A DNA stretch of 64,000 nt from Paraburkholderia xenovorans LB400 (GTDB lineage Bacteria; Pseudomonadota; Gammaproteobacteria; Burkholderiales; Burkholderiaceae), in the NCBI RefSeq assembly GCF_000013645.1, contig NC_007952.1, forward strand, positions 3,038,001-3,102,000, in the 5' to 3' direction. Shown piece by piece: positions 36,002 to 44,505 of the stretch. The first letter of the stretch is position 1, and each line of letters starts with the position of its first letter. The notes beneath the pieces were generated by a model. The model saw only the letters and a program-made list of their open reading frames with translations, searched no databases and had not been told where the DNA came from. Both the position numbers and the translations under genes were made by a program.

Positions 36002-37486
36002 ATGACCCATTCCATCCACGGCAACAAACGCTGGATCGCACTGATCGTTCTGTGCCTCGGCGTGCTCATGATCGTGCTCGATACCACGATCGTGAACGTT
36101 GCGCTGCCGTCCATCGCGGCGGATCTCGGCTTTAACGAAACGTCGCTCGTGTGGGTGGTCAATGCGTACATGCTGACCTTCGGCGGCTGCCTGCTGCTGG
36201 GTGGACGGCTCGGCGATCTTTATGGGCACCGCAAGTTGTTTCTTATTGGCATTACGTTGTTCACGGCGGCGTCGCTTGCTTGCGGCATTTCGAACTCGCA
36301 GGTGCTGCTGGTGTGTGCGCGGGCCGTTCAGGGTGTGGCAGGCGCGATCGTCTCGGCGGTTTCGTTGTCGCTCATCATGAATCTGTTCACCGAACCCGGC
36401 GAACGCGCGAAAGCGATGGGCGTGTATGGGTTTGTGTGCGCGGGCGGTGGCAGCATCGGTGTGCTGCTTGGTGGCCTGCTCACCAATCTGCTGAGCTGGC
36501 ATTGGATCTTTCTCGTCAATCTGCCGATCGGTATTGCCGTGTATGCACTTTGCGTCGCGCTGTTGCCGTCCGCGCGCGGTCATGCACATGGAGAGAAGCT
36601 CGATGTGGCCGGCGCGGTATCCGTCACCGTTTCGTTGATGCTGGCCGTGTACGCCGTGGTGAATGGGAATGAAGCCGGCTGGACTTCGGTGCAGACGCTC
36701 GGCTTGCTGTTCGCTGCGTTGGCGCTGCTTGCTGTGTTCCTGGTGATCGAATCGCGCGTTCAGCATCCGTTGATGCCGCTTGGTTTATTTCGCTTGCGCA
36801 ATGTTGCGACGGCGAATGTGGTCGGCGTGCTGTGGGCGGCTGCCATGTTTGCCTGGTTCTTTATTTCCGCGTTGTATCTGCAGAGGGTGCTCGGCTATCG
36901 GCCGTTGCAAGTCGGGCTCGCGTTCCTGCCGGCTAATCTGATCATGGGGTTCTTTTCGCTTGGGTTGTCGGCGCGTGTGGTGATGCGCTTCGGGCTGCGT
37001 GTTCCGCTGGCCGTGGGGCTGCTGGTCGCGGCTTGCGGTCTTGCGTTGTTCGCTCGCGCGCCGGTTGGCGGCAGCTTTGTGCTAGATGTCATGCCGGGGA
37101 TGATGCTGCTTGGTTTCGGCGCAGGGATTGCGTTTAATCCGATGCTGCTGGCGGCTATGAGCGATGTCGATCCGAGCGATTCAGGGCTCGCGTCGGGGAT
37201 CGTCAATACGTCGTTCATGATGGGTGGGGCGCTTGGGCTCGCGGTGCTGGCCAGTCTCGCTGCGGCGCGGAGTGAGGCGGTGCAGGCGTCGTCTGGAGAT
37301 GCCGTGGCCGCGCTGAATAGCGGGTATCACGTCGCGTTTTTGTTTGGGGCGATTTTTGCGGCGGCGGCGGGGATTTTGGGTGGGGTGTTGTTGCGGACGG
37401 GGCGAGCAGGAGGAACTGCGGTTCAGGAAGGTGGCCACGGTCAGCAAGTGTCGCCCACGGATAAGACTGCAACCGAAAGTTATTGA
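36002..37486 (+). CDS. DHA2-family (EmrB/QacA-like) MFS efflux pump
   Basis: A 494-aa protein with about 14 hydrophobic helices. It carries the DHA2 marks LDTTIVNVALPSIAADLGF in helix 1, GGRLGDLYGHRKLFLIG after helix 2 and AVQGVAGAIVSAVSLSLI. It exports drugs or metabolites by proton antiport. The ATG at 36002 has AAGGAG eight bases upstream; the open frame extends upstream without signal. The last 400 bases are strikingly G/T-rich on the coding strand. No adaptor (EmrA) gene is adjacent. Confidence 0.92.
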   Translation: MTHSIHGNKRWIALIVLCLGVLMIVLDTTIVNVALPSIAADLGFNETSLVWVVNAYMLTFGGCLLLGGRLGDLYGHRKLFLIGITLFTAASLACGISNSQVLLVCARAVQGVAGAIVSAVSLSLIMNLFTEPGERAKAMGVYGFVCAGGGSIGVLLGGLLTNLLSWHWIFLVNLPIGIAVYALCVALLPSARGHAHGEKLDVAGAVSVTVSLMLAVYAVVNGNEAGWTSVQTLGLLFAALALLAVFLVIESRVQHPLMPLGLFRLRNVATANVVGVLWAAAMFAWFFISALYLQRVLGYRPLQVGLAFLPANLIMGFFSLGLSARVVMRFGLRVPLAVGLLVAACGLALFARAPVGGSFVLDVMPGMMLLGFGAGIAFNPMLLAAMSDVDPSDSGLASGIVNTSFMMGGALGLAVLASLAAARSEAVQASSGDAVAALNSGYHVAFLFGAIFAAAAGILGGVLLRTGRAGGTAVQEGGHGQQVSPTDKTATESY

Positions 37487-37502
37487 GCGGCCAGCTGCGG
37501 CC

Positions 37503-37638
37503 AACTTGGCTTGGTCTCCTCGCCGAACTGCCTCGACGCCTGGTCGATTGGATCATACGTCATGCTCATGTATTGCTTGATGTCCGGCTGGCCCAGTGCA
37601 ATCAAGCTGAGCATGGCTGCTCCGAGCCGTCGCGCGAA
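37503..37638 (-). repeat. 136-bp direct repeat, copy A (truncated gene end)
   Basis: It matches 45747-45882 with four mismatches and in the same orientation. On the minus strand it encodes FARRLGAAMLSLIALGQPDI and QYMSMTYDPIDQASRQFGE, the C-terminal part of the hypothetical gene at 45691. Here the 5' half is missing, so this is a fragment. Confidence 0.93.
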
Positions 37639-37663
37639 GCTACACGCACCTTGATCGCCGCGT

Positions 37664-38140
37664 TCAGCGTATATCGTCGGCGTCCGCTGCAAGCTCGTCC
37701 GCAAGAATCTCCTGCACGGTTTCCCTGATGAGTTGCGCCGCGCGAGACCGAAGCTGGCTCGCCTGACGGCTGACAGCCTGGGCGATAGAAATCTGTGTTG
37801 TCAGCACCGGCCCGATGATCCGGCTCACCTGCAGCAAGTCGTGGCCGTAGGAACCGAACATCGATCGGGCGGTACCGTACATGAGCGGACCAATCGACAC
37901 ACCGCTTAGAAACAGGATGATCAGACAGCCGTAGATTGCGCCGAAGTGTTTCCTGCCGAAGTATTTGCTCGTGAGATAGCTGACGAGATCGCTCTCCGTT
38001 CCGTAGCCAATGCCGACAAATGCCACGCCGATCGCCAGTCTCACTGTAAGCGTCACGATGCCGAAGCCCGTTGAAATGAGCGTGACAGTCTGCGCCGGAT
38101 AGCCGAGATCGCACGCATATCCGATATCGAAAAAGCGCTT
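37664..38140 (-). pseudogene. MFS transporter C-terminal remnant with unrelated tail
   Basis: An open frame without a proper start reads AVAFVGIG-like helices and GTESDLVSYLTSKYFG, then AIYGCLIILFLSGVSIGPLM, typical of helices 10-11 of oxalate/monocarboxylate-type MFS carriers. After SYGHDLLQVS the transporter homology stops. A hydrophilic helical tail (RQASQLRSRAAQLIRETVQE) follows to the stop. The first nine helices are missing. It lies between the 136-bp repeat fragment and the divergent ParD-like gene. Confidence 0.6.
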
Positions 38141-38159
38141 GTCCTGTACGATAGTTTGA

Positions 38160-38187
38160 ATATATGATCCGTATATGAATCATATAT
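38160..38187. promoter_or_regulatory. palindrome at the ParD-like/map promoter
   Basis: ATATATGAT, ten bases, ATCATATAT: a perfect 9-bp inverted repeat directly before the ParD-like start. It has the size and position of an operator for a ribbon-helix-helix autorepressor. Confidence 0.6.
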
Positions 38188-38197
38188 GGAGAGTGAT

Positions 38198-38410
38198 GTG
38201 GGCATTGTCAATATCGACGACGACTTGCACGATCAGATACGTAAGGCAAGCGCAGTATCATGCCGGTCGATCAACGCACAAGCGGCCTTCTGGATCAAGG
38301 TTGGCATGTTGTGCGAAATGAATCCGACGCTGAGTTTCAATGAAATAGCTACCCGTGAACTGAGAGCCGCAGGCGTCGTGACGCAAGCCGTCAAGGTGGC
38401 GTTGACATGA
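38198..38410 (+). CDS. ParD-like ribbon-helix-helix protein
   Basis: A 70-aa protein: GIVNIDDDLHDQIRKAS is the ribbon strand and first helix, and CRSINAQAAFWIKVGMLCEM the second helix. It matches the ParD_like antitoxin family. The GTG at 38198 has GGAG six bases upstream and matches the family start; an ATG at 38186 adds four residues. It overlaps the methionine aminopeptidase gene by four bases (ATGA), as antitoxin genes overlap toxins. It probably represses its own promoter through the 38160-38187 palindrome. Confidence 0.75.
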   Translation: MGIVNIDDDLHDQIRKASAVSCRSINAQAAFWIKVGMLCEMNPTLSFNEIATRELRAAGVVTQAVKVALT

Positions 38411-39174
38411 CCAAGCGACCCGAAGAAATCGCATTGATGGCGGAATCGGGCCAACTGCTGGCAGATGTATTTGGCTATCTGGATCAAATGAGTCTGATCG
38501 GCATGTCGACCATGCAGGTCAACGATCTGGTCGATAGCCTCATCGTCAATGAACTCAACGCATGCCCGGCAAGCAAAGGCCAGTACGGCTACGCCTACGC
38601 GCTTAATTCTTCACGCAACAATGTTGTTTGTCACGGTGTTCCGTCCACCACAGACATCCTGCAAAGCGGGGACATCGTTAATTTCGACATCACGCTGGAG
38701 AAGAATGGCTACATCGCTGATTCCAGTAAGACCTATCTCGTGGGGGAGGTGTCTCCACTGGCTAAACGCCTCGTGCAAGTGACCTACGAAGCGATGTGGA
38801 AAGGGATCAAGACCGTTCGTCCCGGCGCCAGACTCGGCGATGTAGGTCATGCTATTGAGCGGCACGCGCGCAGAAATGGCTATTCGGTCGTGAGGGAATA
38901 CTGCGGGCATGGCATCGGGCGTGAAATGCATGAGGAGCCGCAAGTGCTGCATTGGGGGAAGCCGCGAACGGGTTTGTTGTTGCGCGAAGGTATGGTGTTC
39001 ACCATTGAACCCATGATCAACCAGGGGCGACATTCTGTTAGAACCGAAGAAGATGGCTGGACGGTGGTCACGCGCGACGGGCAACTGTCGGCGCAGTTCG
39101 AACACACCGTGGCCGTGACCCGAAACGGCGTACAGGTCTTAACGCTACGATCCGAAGAAAGGGTACCCAACTGA
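38407..39174 (+). CDS. map: type I methionine aminopeptidase, accessory copy
   Basis: A 255-aa M24 metallopeptidase. All dinuclear-metal ligands are visible: two Asp in NFDITLEKNGYIADSSKTY, His in YCGHGIGREMHEEPQV, Glu in FTIEPMIN and Glu in QFEHTVAVT. The substrate His is in NVVCHGVPS. It should remove initiator methionine. The genome presumably carries a housekeeping map elsewhere; this one is coupled to a ParD-like gene. Base composition is less GC-rich than in neighbouring core genes. Confidence 0.92.
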   Translation: MTKRPEEIALMAESGQLLADVFGYLDQMSLIGMSTMQVNDLVDSLIVNELNACPASKGQYGYAYALNSSRNNVVCHGVPSTTDILQSGDIVNFDITLEKNGYIADSSKTYLVGEVSPLAKRLVQVTYEAMWKGIKTVRPGARLGDVGHAIERHARRNGYSVVREYCGHGIGREMHEEPQVLHWGKPRTGLLLREGMVFTIEPMINQGRHSVRTEEDGWTVVTRDGQLSAQFEHTVAVTRNGVQVLTLRSEERVPN

Positions 39175-39290
39175 TCGAGCCGACCAGAGAATCAATGTCC
39201 ATCCGCGAACAGTGCTACGCCTGAAGGCAGCCGGAGCGTGAAGTCAGGAGAAACAATCAGCCAGATCGTTGACCGGCGCAGATCGTAAGA

Positions 39291-40637
39291 TCAGACGACC
39301 GCGTTGCGCTGGGCCGGAAAGAAGCGGTTGGAAGGTCGAGGAAGGCCAAGATGCTCGCGTAATGTCCGCCCTTCGTATTCGCGCCTGAACAAGCGCCGCC
39401 GCTGAAGCTCGGGGACGAGCTTGTCGACCACCTCGTCGAGGCCGCCCGGAATCCAGGGGAACATGACGTTAAAGCCGTCCGAGGCCTGAGTCTCCAGCCA
39501 CTCCTGCATCTCGTCGGCGATCGATGTCGCGGTGCCGACGAAGGCGACGCCCGAATAGCTGCCGGCGGCTCGCGCGAGCTCCCGGATAGTCAGGCCCTTC
39601 TCCCGGGCAAGATTGACCATACGCTCACGCTGCGAGCGGCTGGCTTCTGTCTCCGGGATATCCGGCAAGGGGCCGTCGGGATCATAGCCAGACACGTCGA
39701 ACCCAAGCATCGAATTTAAGGAGCCAATGCCACTGTCGTAATGGATCAGGCTATCGAGCGTCGCACGGCGCTCGGCAGCCTCATCCATACTGTCAGCTAC
39801 GACAACGAAAGCGCCGGGCAGGTAGCGCAGCGTGTCAGGCGTGCGGCCAATGGCGGCCATGCGCGAACGGACATCGGCATTGAAGCTGCGCGCGGCCTCG
39901 ATGGTCGGCGGAGCGCCGAAAATCACCTCGGCGGTTTGTGCCGCGAGCTGACGCCCCGCGGAGGAGGCGCCGGCCTGAACGATCACAGGCCAACCCTGAG
40001 GCGGCCGTGCGATGTTCAGCGGGCCGCGCACTTTGAATGACGGCCCCTTGTGATCGATTGCATGAATTCGTGCGGGGTCAACGAAGATCCCGCTCCCGGC
40101 GTCGCGAATGAAGGCGTCGTCGGCGAAGCTGTCCCACAGACCGGTGACCACATCGACGAACTCGTGCGCCAGCTCATAGCGGTCGTCGTGATCCTTCTGC
40201 GAATCGTAGCCGAAGTTGAGGGCCGCGTCGGGGTTGGCTGTCGTCACGACGTTCCAGCCGGCGCGCCCGCCACTGATATGGTCCAACGACGCGAACCGCC
40301 GGGCAATGTGGTAAGGCGCATCGAAGGTCGTCGAGGCTGTTGCGATTAATCCGATCCGTTCGGTAACCATCGACAGCGCCGACAGCAACGTAAAGGGTTC
40401 GAATGACGTCACCGTGTGGCTCCGGCTAAGAGCCGCAATGGGCATGTTCAATAGCGCCAGGTGGTCGGCCATGAAGAAGGCATCGAACTTTGCCTCTTCC
40501 AGCCGCCGGATCGAGCGACGCATCTGGTCAAGGCTGAAGTTCGCATACGCGTCGGCGCCCGGATACCGCCATGCGCCCGTGTGGATCGCCGCCGGTCGCA
40601 TGAAGGCACCGAGGTGGAGTTGGCGAGGTTCGCCCAT
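39291..40637 (-). CDS. LLM-class flavin monooxygenase (NtaA/SnaA/DszA family)
   Basis: A 448-aa FMN-dependent monooxygenase with a luciferase-like TIM barrel, using FMNH2 from a separate reductase. Signals are EAKFDAFFMADHLALL, HIARRFASLDHISGGRAGWN and GWPVIVQAGASSAGRQLAAQ. Family members oxidise nitrilotriacetate, dibenzothiophene sulfone or similar compounds. The ATG at 40637 has GGAG six bases upstream and is preferred over the ATG at 40649. It heads away from an alpha/beta hydrolase and an SDR gene on the same strand. No flavin reductase gene is adjacent. Confidence 0.9.
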   Translation of the reverse strand: MGEPRQLHLGAFMRPAAIHTGAWRYPGADAYANFSLDQMRRSIRRLEEAKFDAFFMADHLALLNMPIAALSRSHTVTSFEPFTLLSALSMVTERIGLIATASTTFDAPYHIARRFASLDHISGGRAGWNVVTTANPDAALNFGYDSQKDHDDRYELAHEFVDVVTGLWDSFADDAFIRDAGSGIFVDPARIHAIDHKGPSFKVRGPLNIARPPQGWPVIVQAGASSAGRQLAAQTAEVIFGAPPTIEAARSFNADVRSRMAAIGRTPDTLRYLPGAFVVVADSMDEAAERRATLDSLIHYDSGIGSLNSMLGFDVSGYDPDGPLPDIPETEASRSQRERMVNLAREKGLTIRELARAAGSYSGVAFVGTATSIADEMQEWLETQASDGFNVMFPWIPGGLDEVVDKLVPELQRRRLFRREYEGRTLREHLGLPRPSNRFFPAQRNAVV

Positions 40638-40693
40638 CTGTCGCTCCATCGCATCAGGAGCCGCCGGCTCTTTTGAGGAGTCGGCGGCCAGGT

Positions 40694-41527
40694 TCAGGCG
40701 TCGAGGAAGGTTGTCGCGTTGGCGACGAACGTCTGCGGATACTGATAGATCGACCCGTGGTTGGAGTCGGGATAGACGATCAGCTGCGCGTTCGGCAGGT
40801 TCTGCTGGAGCGTGAACGAATGCCTCGTCGGAATGATGACGTCGTTGCTTCCCTGGACGACCAGCACGGGCTGCCCGATCGATTTCAGATACTCCAGCGC
40901 ATTATCGTCCGGCACATGCCACTTTCCGATCGCCTCGCCCTGTGCAGCGATGGTCTGCTCGCTGACTTCCGGGTCGCGATCCTGACGACGAAGCTTGCGT
41001 TCGAGGAACGCAAGGCCGGCCTTCTGGCTGGCGTCCGAAGGTGCGAAATGGACCGAAAGCCACAAATGTTCGGGCGGGTCATAGCTGCCGGAAAAGATCT
41101 CCGCCGAGCGGCTTTGCGACATGTCCTGCGAGCGATGGCCGGTGCCGACGAGGATGACTTTGCGCACGAGGTTGCCTCCCTGAAGGGCGATCTCCTGCGC
41201 AATGAAACCGCCGATCGAAATGCCGAGCACATCGACCTGAGCCAGACCGAGAGCGCGGATGAACGCGACCGCGTTAGCGCCCATCTCCTGAAAACTCGTC
41301 GGGGTCTCGCCCGAAGAACTGGAGACGCCGGCATTGTTGAACAGGATCACTTCCCGTGTCTGCGCGAGACCGTCCGTGACTGCCGGATCCCAGTAGTCCA
41401 TCGTGCCGACATAGTGCTGGTTGAAAACGATCGGCACACCGCCAGCCTTGCCGAAGCGGCGATAAGCAAAGCGGATGCCATTGGCCTCGACATATTGAGT
41501 CGGGGCGGTGTCGTGTGTGTAGGTCAT
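40694..41527 (-). CDS. alpha/beta hydrolase
   Basis: A 277-aa hydrolase. The nucleophile elbow is LGISIGGF (Ser), the acid is in VVQGSNDVIIPTR and the His is in DSNHGSIYQ. The N-terminus ANGIRFAYRRFG is typical of epoxide-hydrolase/haloperoxidase-like enzymes. The start follows AAGGAGAG. It lies 53 bases downstream of an SDR gene and 56 bases upstream of the LLM monooxygenase, forming a three-gene set. Confidence 0.9.
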   Translation of the reverse strand: MTYTHDTAPTQYVEANGIRFAYRRFGKAGGVPIVFNQHYVGTMDYWDPAVTDGLAQTREVILFNNAGVSSSSGETPTSFQEMGANAVAFIRALGLAQVDVLGISIGGFIAQEIALQGGNLVRKVILVGTGHRSQDMSQSRSAEIFSGSYDPPEHLWLSVHFAPSDASQKAGLAFLERKLRRQDRDPEVSEQTIAAQGEAIGKWHVPDDNALEYLKSIGQPVLVVQGSNDVIIPTRHSFTLQQNLPNAQLIVYPDSNHGSIYQYPQTFVANATTFLDA

Positions 41528-41580
41528 TGCAACTCTCCTTGAGGAGCAGATTGAGCGCGGGCGGCGGTCGTCGGGCCAGA

Positions 41581-42327
41581 CTAGCGGAGTCCGCCGCCGG
41601 CGATGATTTTCTCGCCGGTGAGCCAGCGCGCATCGTCCGAAGCTACGAACGCCACCACATCGGCGATGTCCTGAGGCTGACCGAGGCGGCCCAACGGCGT
41701 CTGCGCAACGATTCCCGCCTCGAATTCGGAGGCCAGCATTCCGGCGCTTTGCGTCCCTTCGGTTGCAGTGAGGCTCGGGTTGACGGAATTGACCCGGATC
41801 TTGCGCGGGCCGAGCTCCTTGGCGAGCACGCCGGTAATGACGTCTACTGCGCCCTTGGTGGCCGTGTACACGGCGGTTCCTGGAGGCGTGATGGCGGTAA
41901 CGCCCGAGCCAATGTTGATGATGCTGCCGCCTTCGCCAAGTTGTGCCGATGCCGCTTGAGTCATTAGCAGCAGACCAAGCACGTTGATATCGAACATCCT
42001 GCGGAATTGCGTTTCCGTGACTTCGTTCAGGGCACCGAACTCGTAGACGCCTGAATTGTTGACCAGAATGTCGAGCTTTCCATACGTGGCAATCGCAGTA
42101 TCGACCAGACGCTTCGCGTGAGCACTGTTGGACACGTCGCCCTGCGTGGCCACAGCCTGGCCGCCTGCATCGGTAATGGCTTGAACCACCGCGTCCGCGC
42201 CGGACTTGCTAGTGGCGTAGTTGACAACCACCTTCGCGCCGTCCGCAGCGAGCGCCTTCGCGATCGCTGCCCCGATTCCCTTGGATGCGCCAGTGACAAT
42301 GGCGACTTTGCCTGCTAGCCTGGACAT
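41581..42327 (-). CDS. short-chain dehydrogenase/reductase (FabG-like)
   Basis: A 248-aa SDR with AIVTGASKGIGAAIA (NAD(P) binding), NNSG and catalytic YTATK. The C-terminus ARWLTGEKIIAGGGLR is typical. GAGGAG precedes the ATG. It is first of the minus-strand SDR-hydrolase-LLM set, just downstream of a co-directional LysR gene. Confidence 0.92.
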   Translation of the reverse strand: MSRLAGKVAIVTGASKGIGAAIAKALAADGAKVVVNYATSKSGADAVVQAITDAGGQAVATQGDVSNSAHAKRLVDTAIATYGKLDILVNNSGVYEFGALNEVTETQFRRMFDINVLGLLLMTQAASAQLGEGGSIINIGSGVTAITPPGTAVYTATKGAVDVITGVLAKELGPRKIRVNSVNPSLTATEGTQSAGMLASEFEAGIVAQTPLGRLGQPQDIADVVAFVASDDARWLTGEKIIAGGGLR

Positions 42328-42537
42328 GACAACTCCTCAAAATGGATTAAGTTGCTCCGGGACAACGCCTATCGTTGCCTCGGCACAGGTCCAATATTGG
42401 AGTGCGGACGTTAGGACGACTAGCTGGTCCAAGCGGTTTTCACCTATCCCTGTTGCGGATGAATCCCCGTCATTGACGCATCGTCGCAATGGCCATCCGC
42501 ATTAGCTGGCATCCGAAGAACCGTCGGGTAATCCGGC

Positions 42538-43446
42538 CTATCTGGATGAAACGCTGCCCAGGACCGCGGCAATCCCTTCCAGCCTGACGGACAGGTAATC
42601 AATAAAAGCGCGCGCCGGATAACGGGTCGCTTTTCCGAGCGGATAGTAGGCATACACACGCGTCGGAACCATGTCCCAGCCAGACAGGAGGCGCACCAGT
42701 CTTCCTTCCTCCAGCTCGCGTCGACAGGCCCATAGACCGATCGACGCGATGCCCATTCCGGCCGCCGTAGCTGCGACAACACCTTCGTTGTCGTTGAAAG
42801 AAATCGTAGGGCGGACAGCGATGGATTCGTCGGCGCCGTCTCGAGAAAAGGTCCACGCAGTGGCGACACCGCCCGCCGGTCCGTGGACGACATGGTGCCC
42901 CTGCAGTTCCGAGGGTGTTCCCGGCGTCCCGAAACGCTCAAGATATCCAGGAGAAGCGACGATCAACCGCGGATAGGTCGTTAGCAGCCTTGCTGTAGCG
43001 TTAGAGTCTGGAAGTGTTCCCATCCTCAGCGCAACGTCCACCGCGTCGCGAACAAGGTCCTGCTTCTGGTCACCCAGAATGATCTGTATTGATAGCTTGG
43101 CGTGCATCTCCGCGAATGGGGGAATCAGCGGAATGATTTCCCGTACGCCCGCGCTGGTGGGCATGCCGATCCGCAACGTACCGCGTAATTCCCCACGTCT
43201 GACGCTTTGCTCCGCATCCTCGAGTTGATCCAGAACCGGTTCGATGCGGGCCAGGTACTCCGTTCCTTCTTCCGTGGGAATCACCGCGCGCGTCGTACGA
43301 GCCAGCAAGGAGACACCCAGTTCCTGCTCGAGCTCGGCGACGGCGCGCGACGCCTGCGATTGCGAAATTGACAGTTCGCGAGCCGCACCGGAAAAACTCT
43401 TGAGCCTCGCGACCCGCGAAAAAATCTTGAGCTGGTTGATGTCCAT
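42538..43446 (-). CDS. LysR-type transcriptional regulator
   Basis: A 302-aa regulator: INQLKIFSRVARLKSFSGAA and ISQSQASRAVAELEQELG form the helix-turn-helix, and an effector domain follows (about 90-295). It has the AaeR/DsdC-like subgroup look (LARTTRAVIPTEEGTEYL). It is divergent from the SDR-OYE pair at 43678 and precedes the SDR-hydrolase-LLM set, so it may control both. Confidence 0.9.
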   Translation of the reverse strand: MDINQLKIFSRVARLKSFSGAARELSISQSQASRAVAELEQELGVSLLARTTRAVIPTEEGTEYLARIEPVLDQLEDAEQSVRRGELRGTLRIGMPTSAGVREIIPLIPPFAEMHAKLSIQIILGDQKQDLVRDAVDVALRMGTLPDSNATARLLTTYPRLIVASPGYLERFGTPGTPSELQGHHVVHGPAGGVATAWTFSRDGADESIAVRPTISFNDNEGVVAATAAGMGIASIGLWACRRELEEGRLVRLLSGWDMVPTRVYAYYPLGKATRYPARAFIDYLSVRLEGIAAVLGSVSSR

Positions 43447-43677
43447 CTGGCACCTGCGTGGTTATGGTCCGCCGGTCACTGGGACGAAGCGCGAGTTCGG
43501 CTGATTGATGCTGCTTCCGGATAAATGATAACCGCCAATGCGGGCTTCCGGGAAGGCAGTCATGGCCTCATAGTCAGCCTCAGCAGCGCGCAACGGGCTT
43601 CATGCATGGGCTACGGCACATACGTCCGAACGCTCATCGTCGAGCTATGGCTCCAATGCACCTAACAGGAAATCGAC

Positions 43678-44466
43678 ATGGACACCGAACAGCATCAACT
43701 CGCGTCCTCTCAGGATGCGCCGCTTCCGCCGGTGGTTCTGATCACGGGCGCTCTTGCCGGTATCGGCCGCGCAACGGCACTGGCATTCGCTCGACTAGGC
43801 AGTCGCGTCGTGGTCTCCGGGCGCCGTCCTGACGCCGGCGAGGCCTTGGCCGAAGAGCTTCGCGCGCTGGGCGCAGAGGCGCGGTTCGTCGCAGCCGACG
43901 TTCGCAGCGAGGAAGACGTCAGTAAGCTTGTCGAGCAGGCGGTCGAGAGCTTCGGCCGTCTGGACGTGGCTGTCAACAACGCGGGCACCGAAGGAACCCC
44001 TGGCCCGCTGACCGGGCAGACGCTCGAAAGCTACGATTCGGTGTTTGATACAAACGTCCGCGGCACCTTGCTTCCAATGAAGTACGAGCTGCGCGTGATG
44101 CAGCGACAAGGCTTCGGCAGCATCGTGAACATCTCGTCGACGATGGGGGAACGCGGTGCGGGCAACATGTCGATATACGTCGGCAGCAAACACGCGGTCG
44201 AGGGAATCACGAAATCGGCGGCGATCGAAGCCGCGGCGTACGGTGTGAGGGTCAACGCCGTCGCGCCCGGGCCAACAGAGACAGCGATGCTCGACCGGCT
44301 TACGAACACGCCCGCTGGCAAGGCCGCCTTTTACGCCACCGTCCCTCTGCGGCGAGCCGGTACGCCCGAAGAAATCGCCGAGGCTATCGTGTTTGTCGCC
44401 TCAGAGAAGGCCAGCTTCATCACTGGGCAGATCGTTCGGGTCAACGGCGGACGTACAGCGAGCTAG
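43678..44466 (+). CDS. short-chain dehydrogenase/reductase
   Basis: A 262-aa SDR with LITGALAGIGRATALAFARLG, NNAG and catalytic YVGSK. SFITGQIVRVNGGR near the end is the usual SDR C-terminus. AGGAAA precedes the ATG. It is followed after 39 bases by an OYE gene; the pair is divergent from the LysR gene. Confidence 0.92.
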   Translation: MDTEQHQLASSQDAPLPPVVLITGALAGIGRATALAFARLGSRVVVSGRRPDAGEALAEELRALGAEARFVAADVRSEEDVSKLVEQAVESFGRLDVAVNNAGTEGTPGPLTGQTLESYDSVFDTNVRGTLLPMKYELRVMQRQGFGSIVNISSTMGERGAGNMSIYVGSKHAVEGITKSAAIEAAAYGVRVNAVAPGPTETAMLDRLTNTPAGKAAFYATVPLRRAGTPEEIAEAIVFVASEKASFITGQIVRVNGGRTAS

Positions 44467-44505
44467 CCGCTAATCTTCAGCGCGTTCAAGCGCACAGGAA
44501 TCGAA

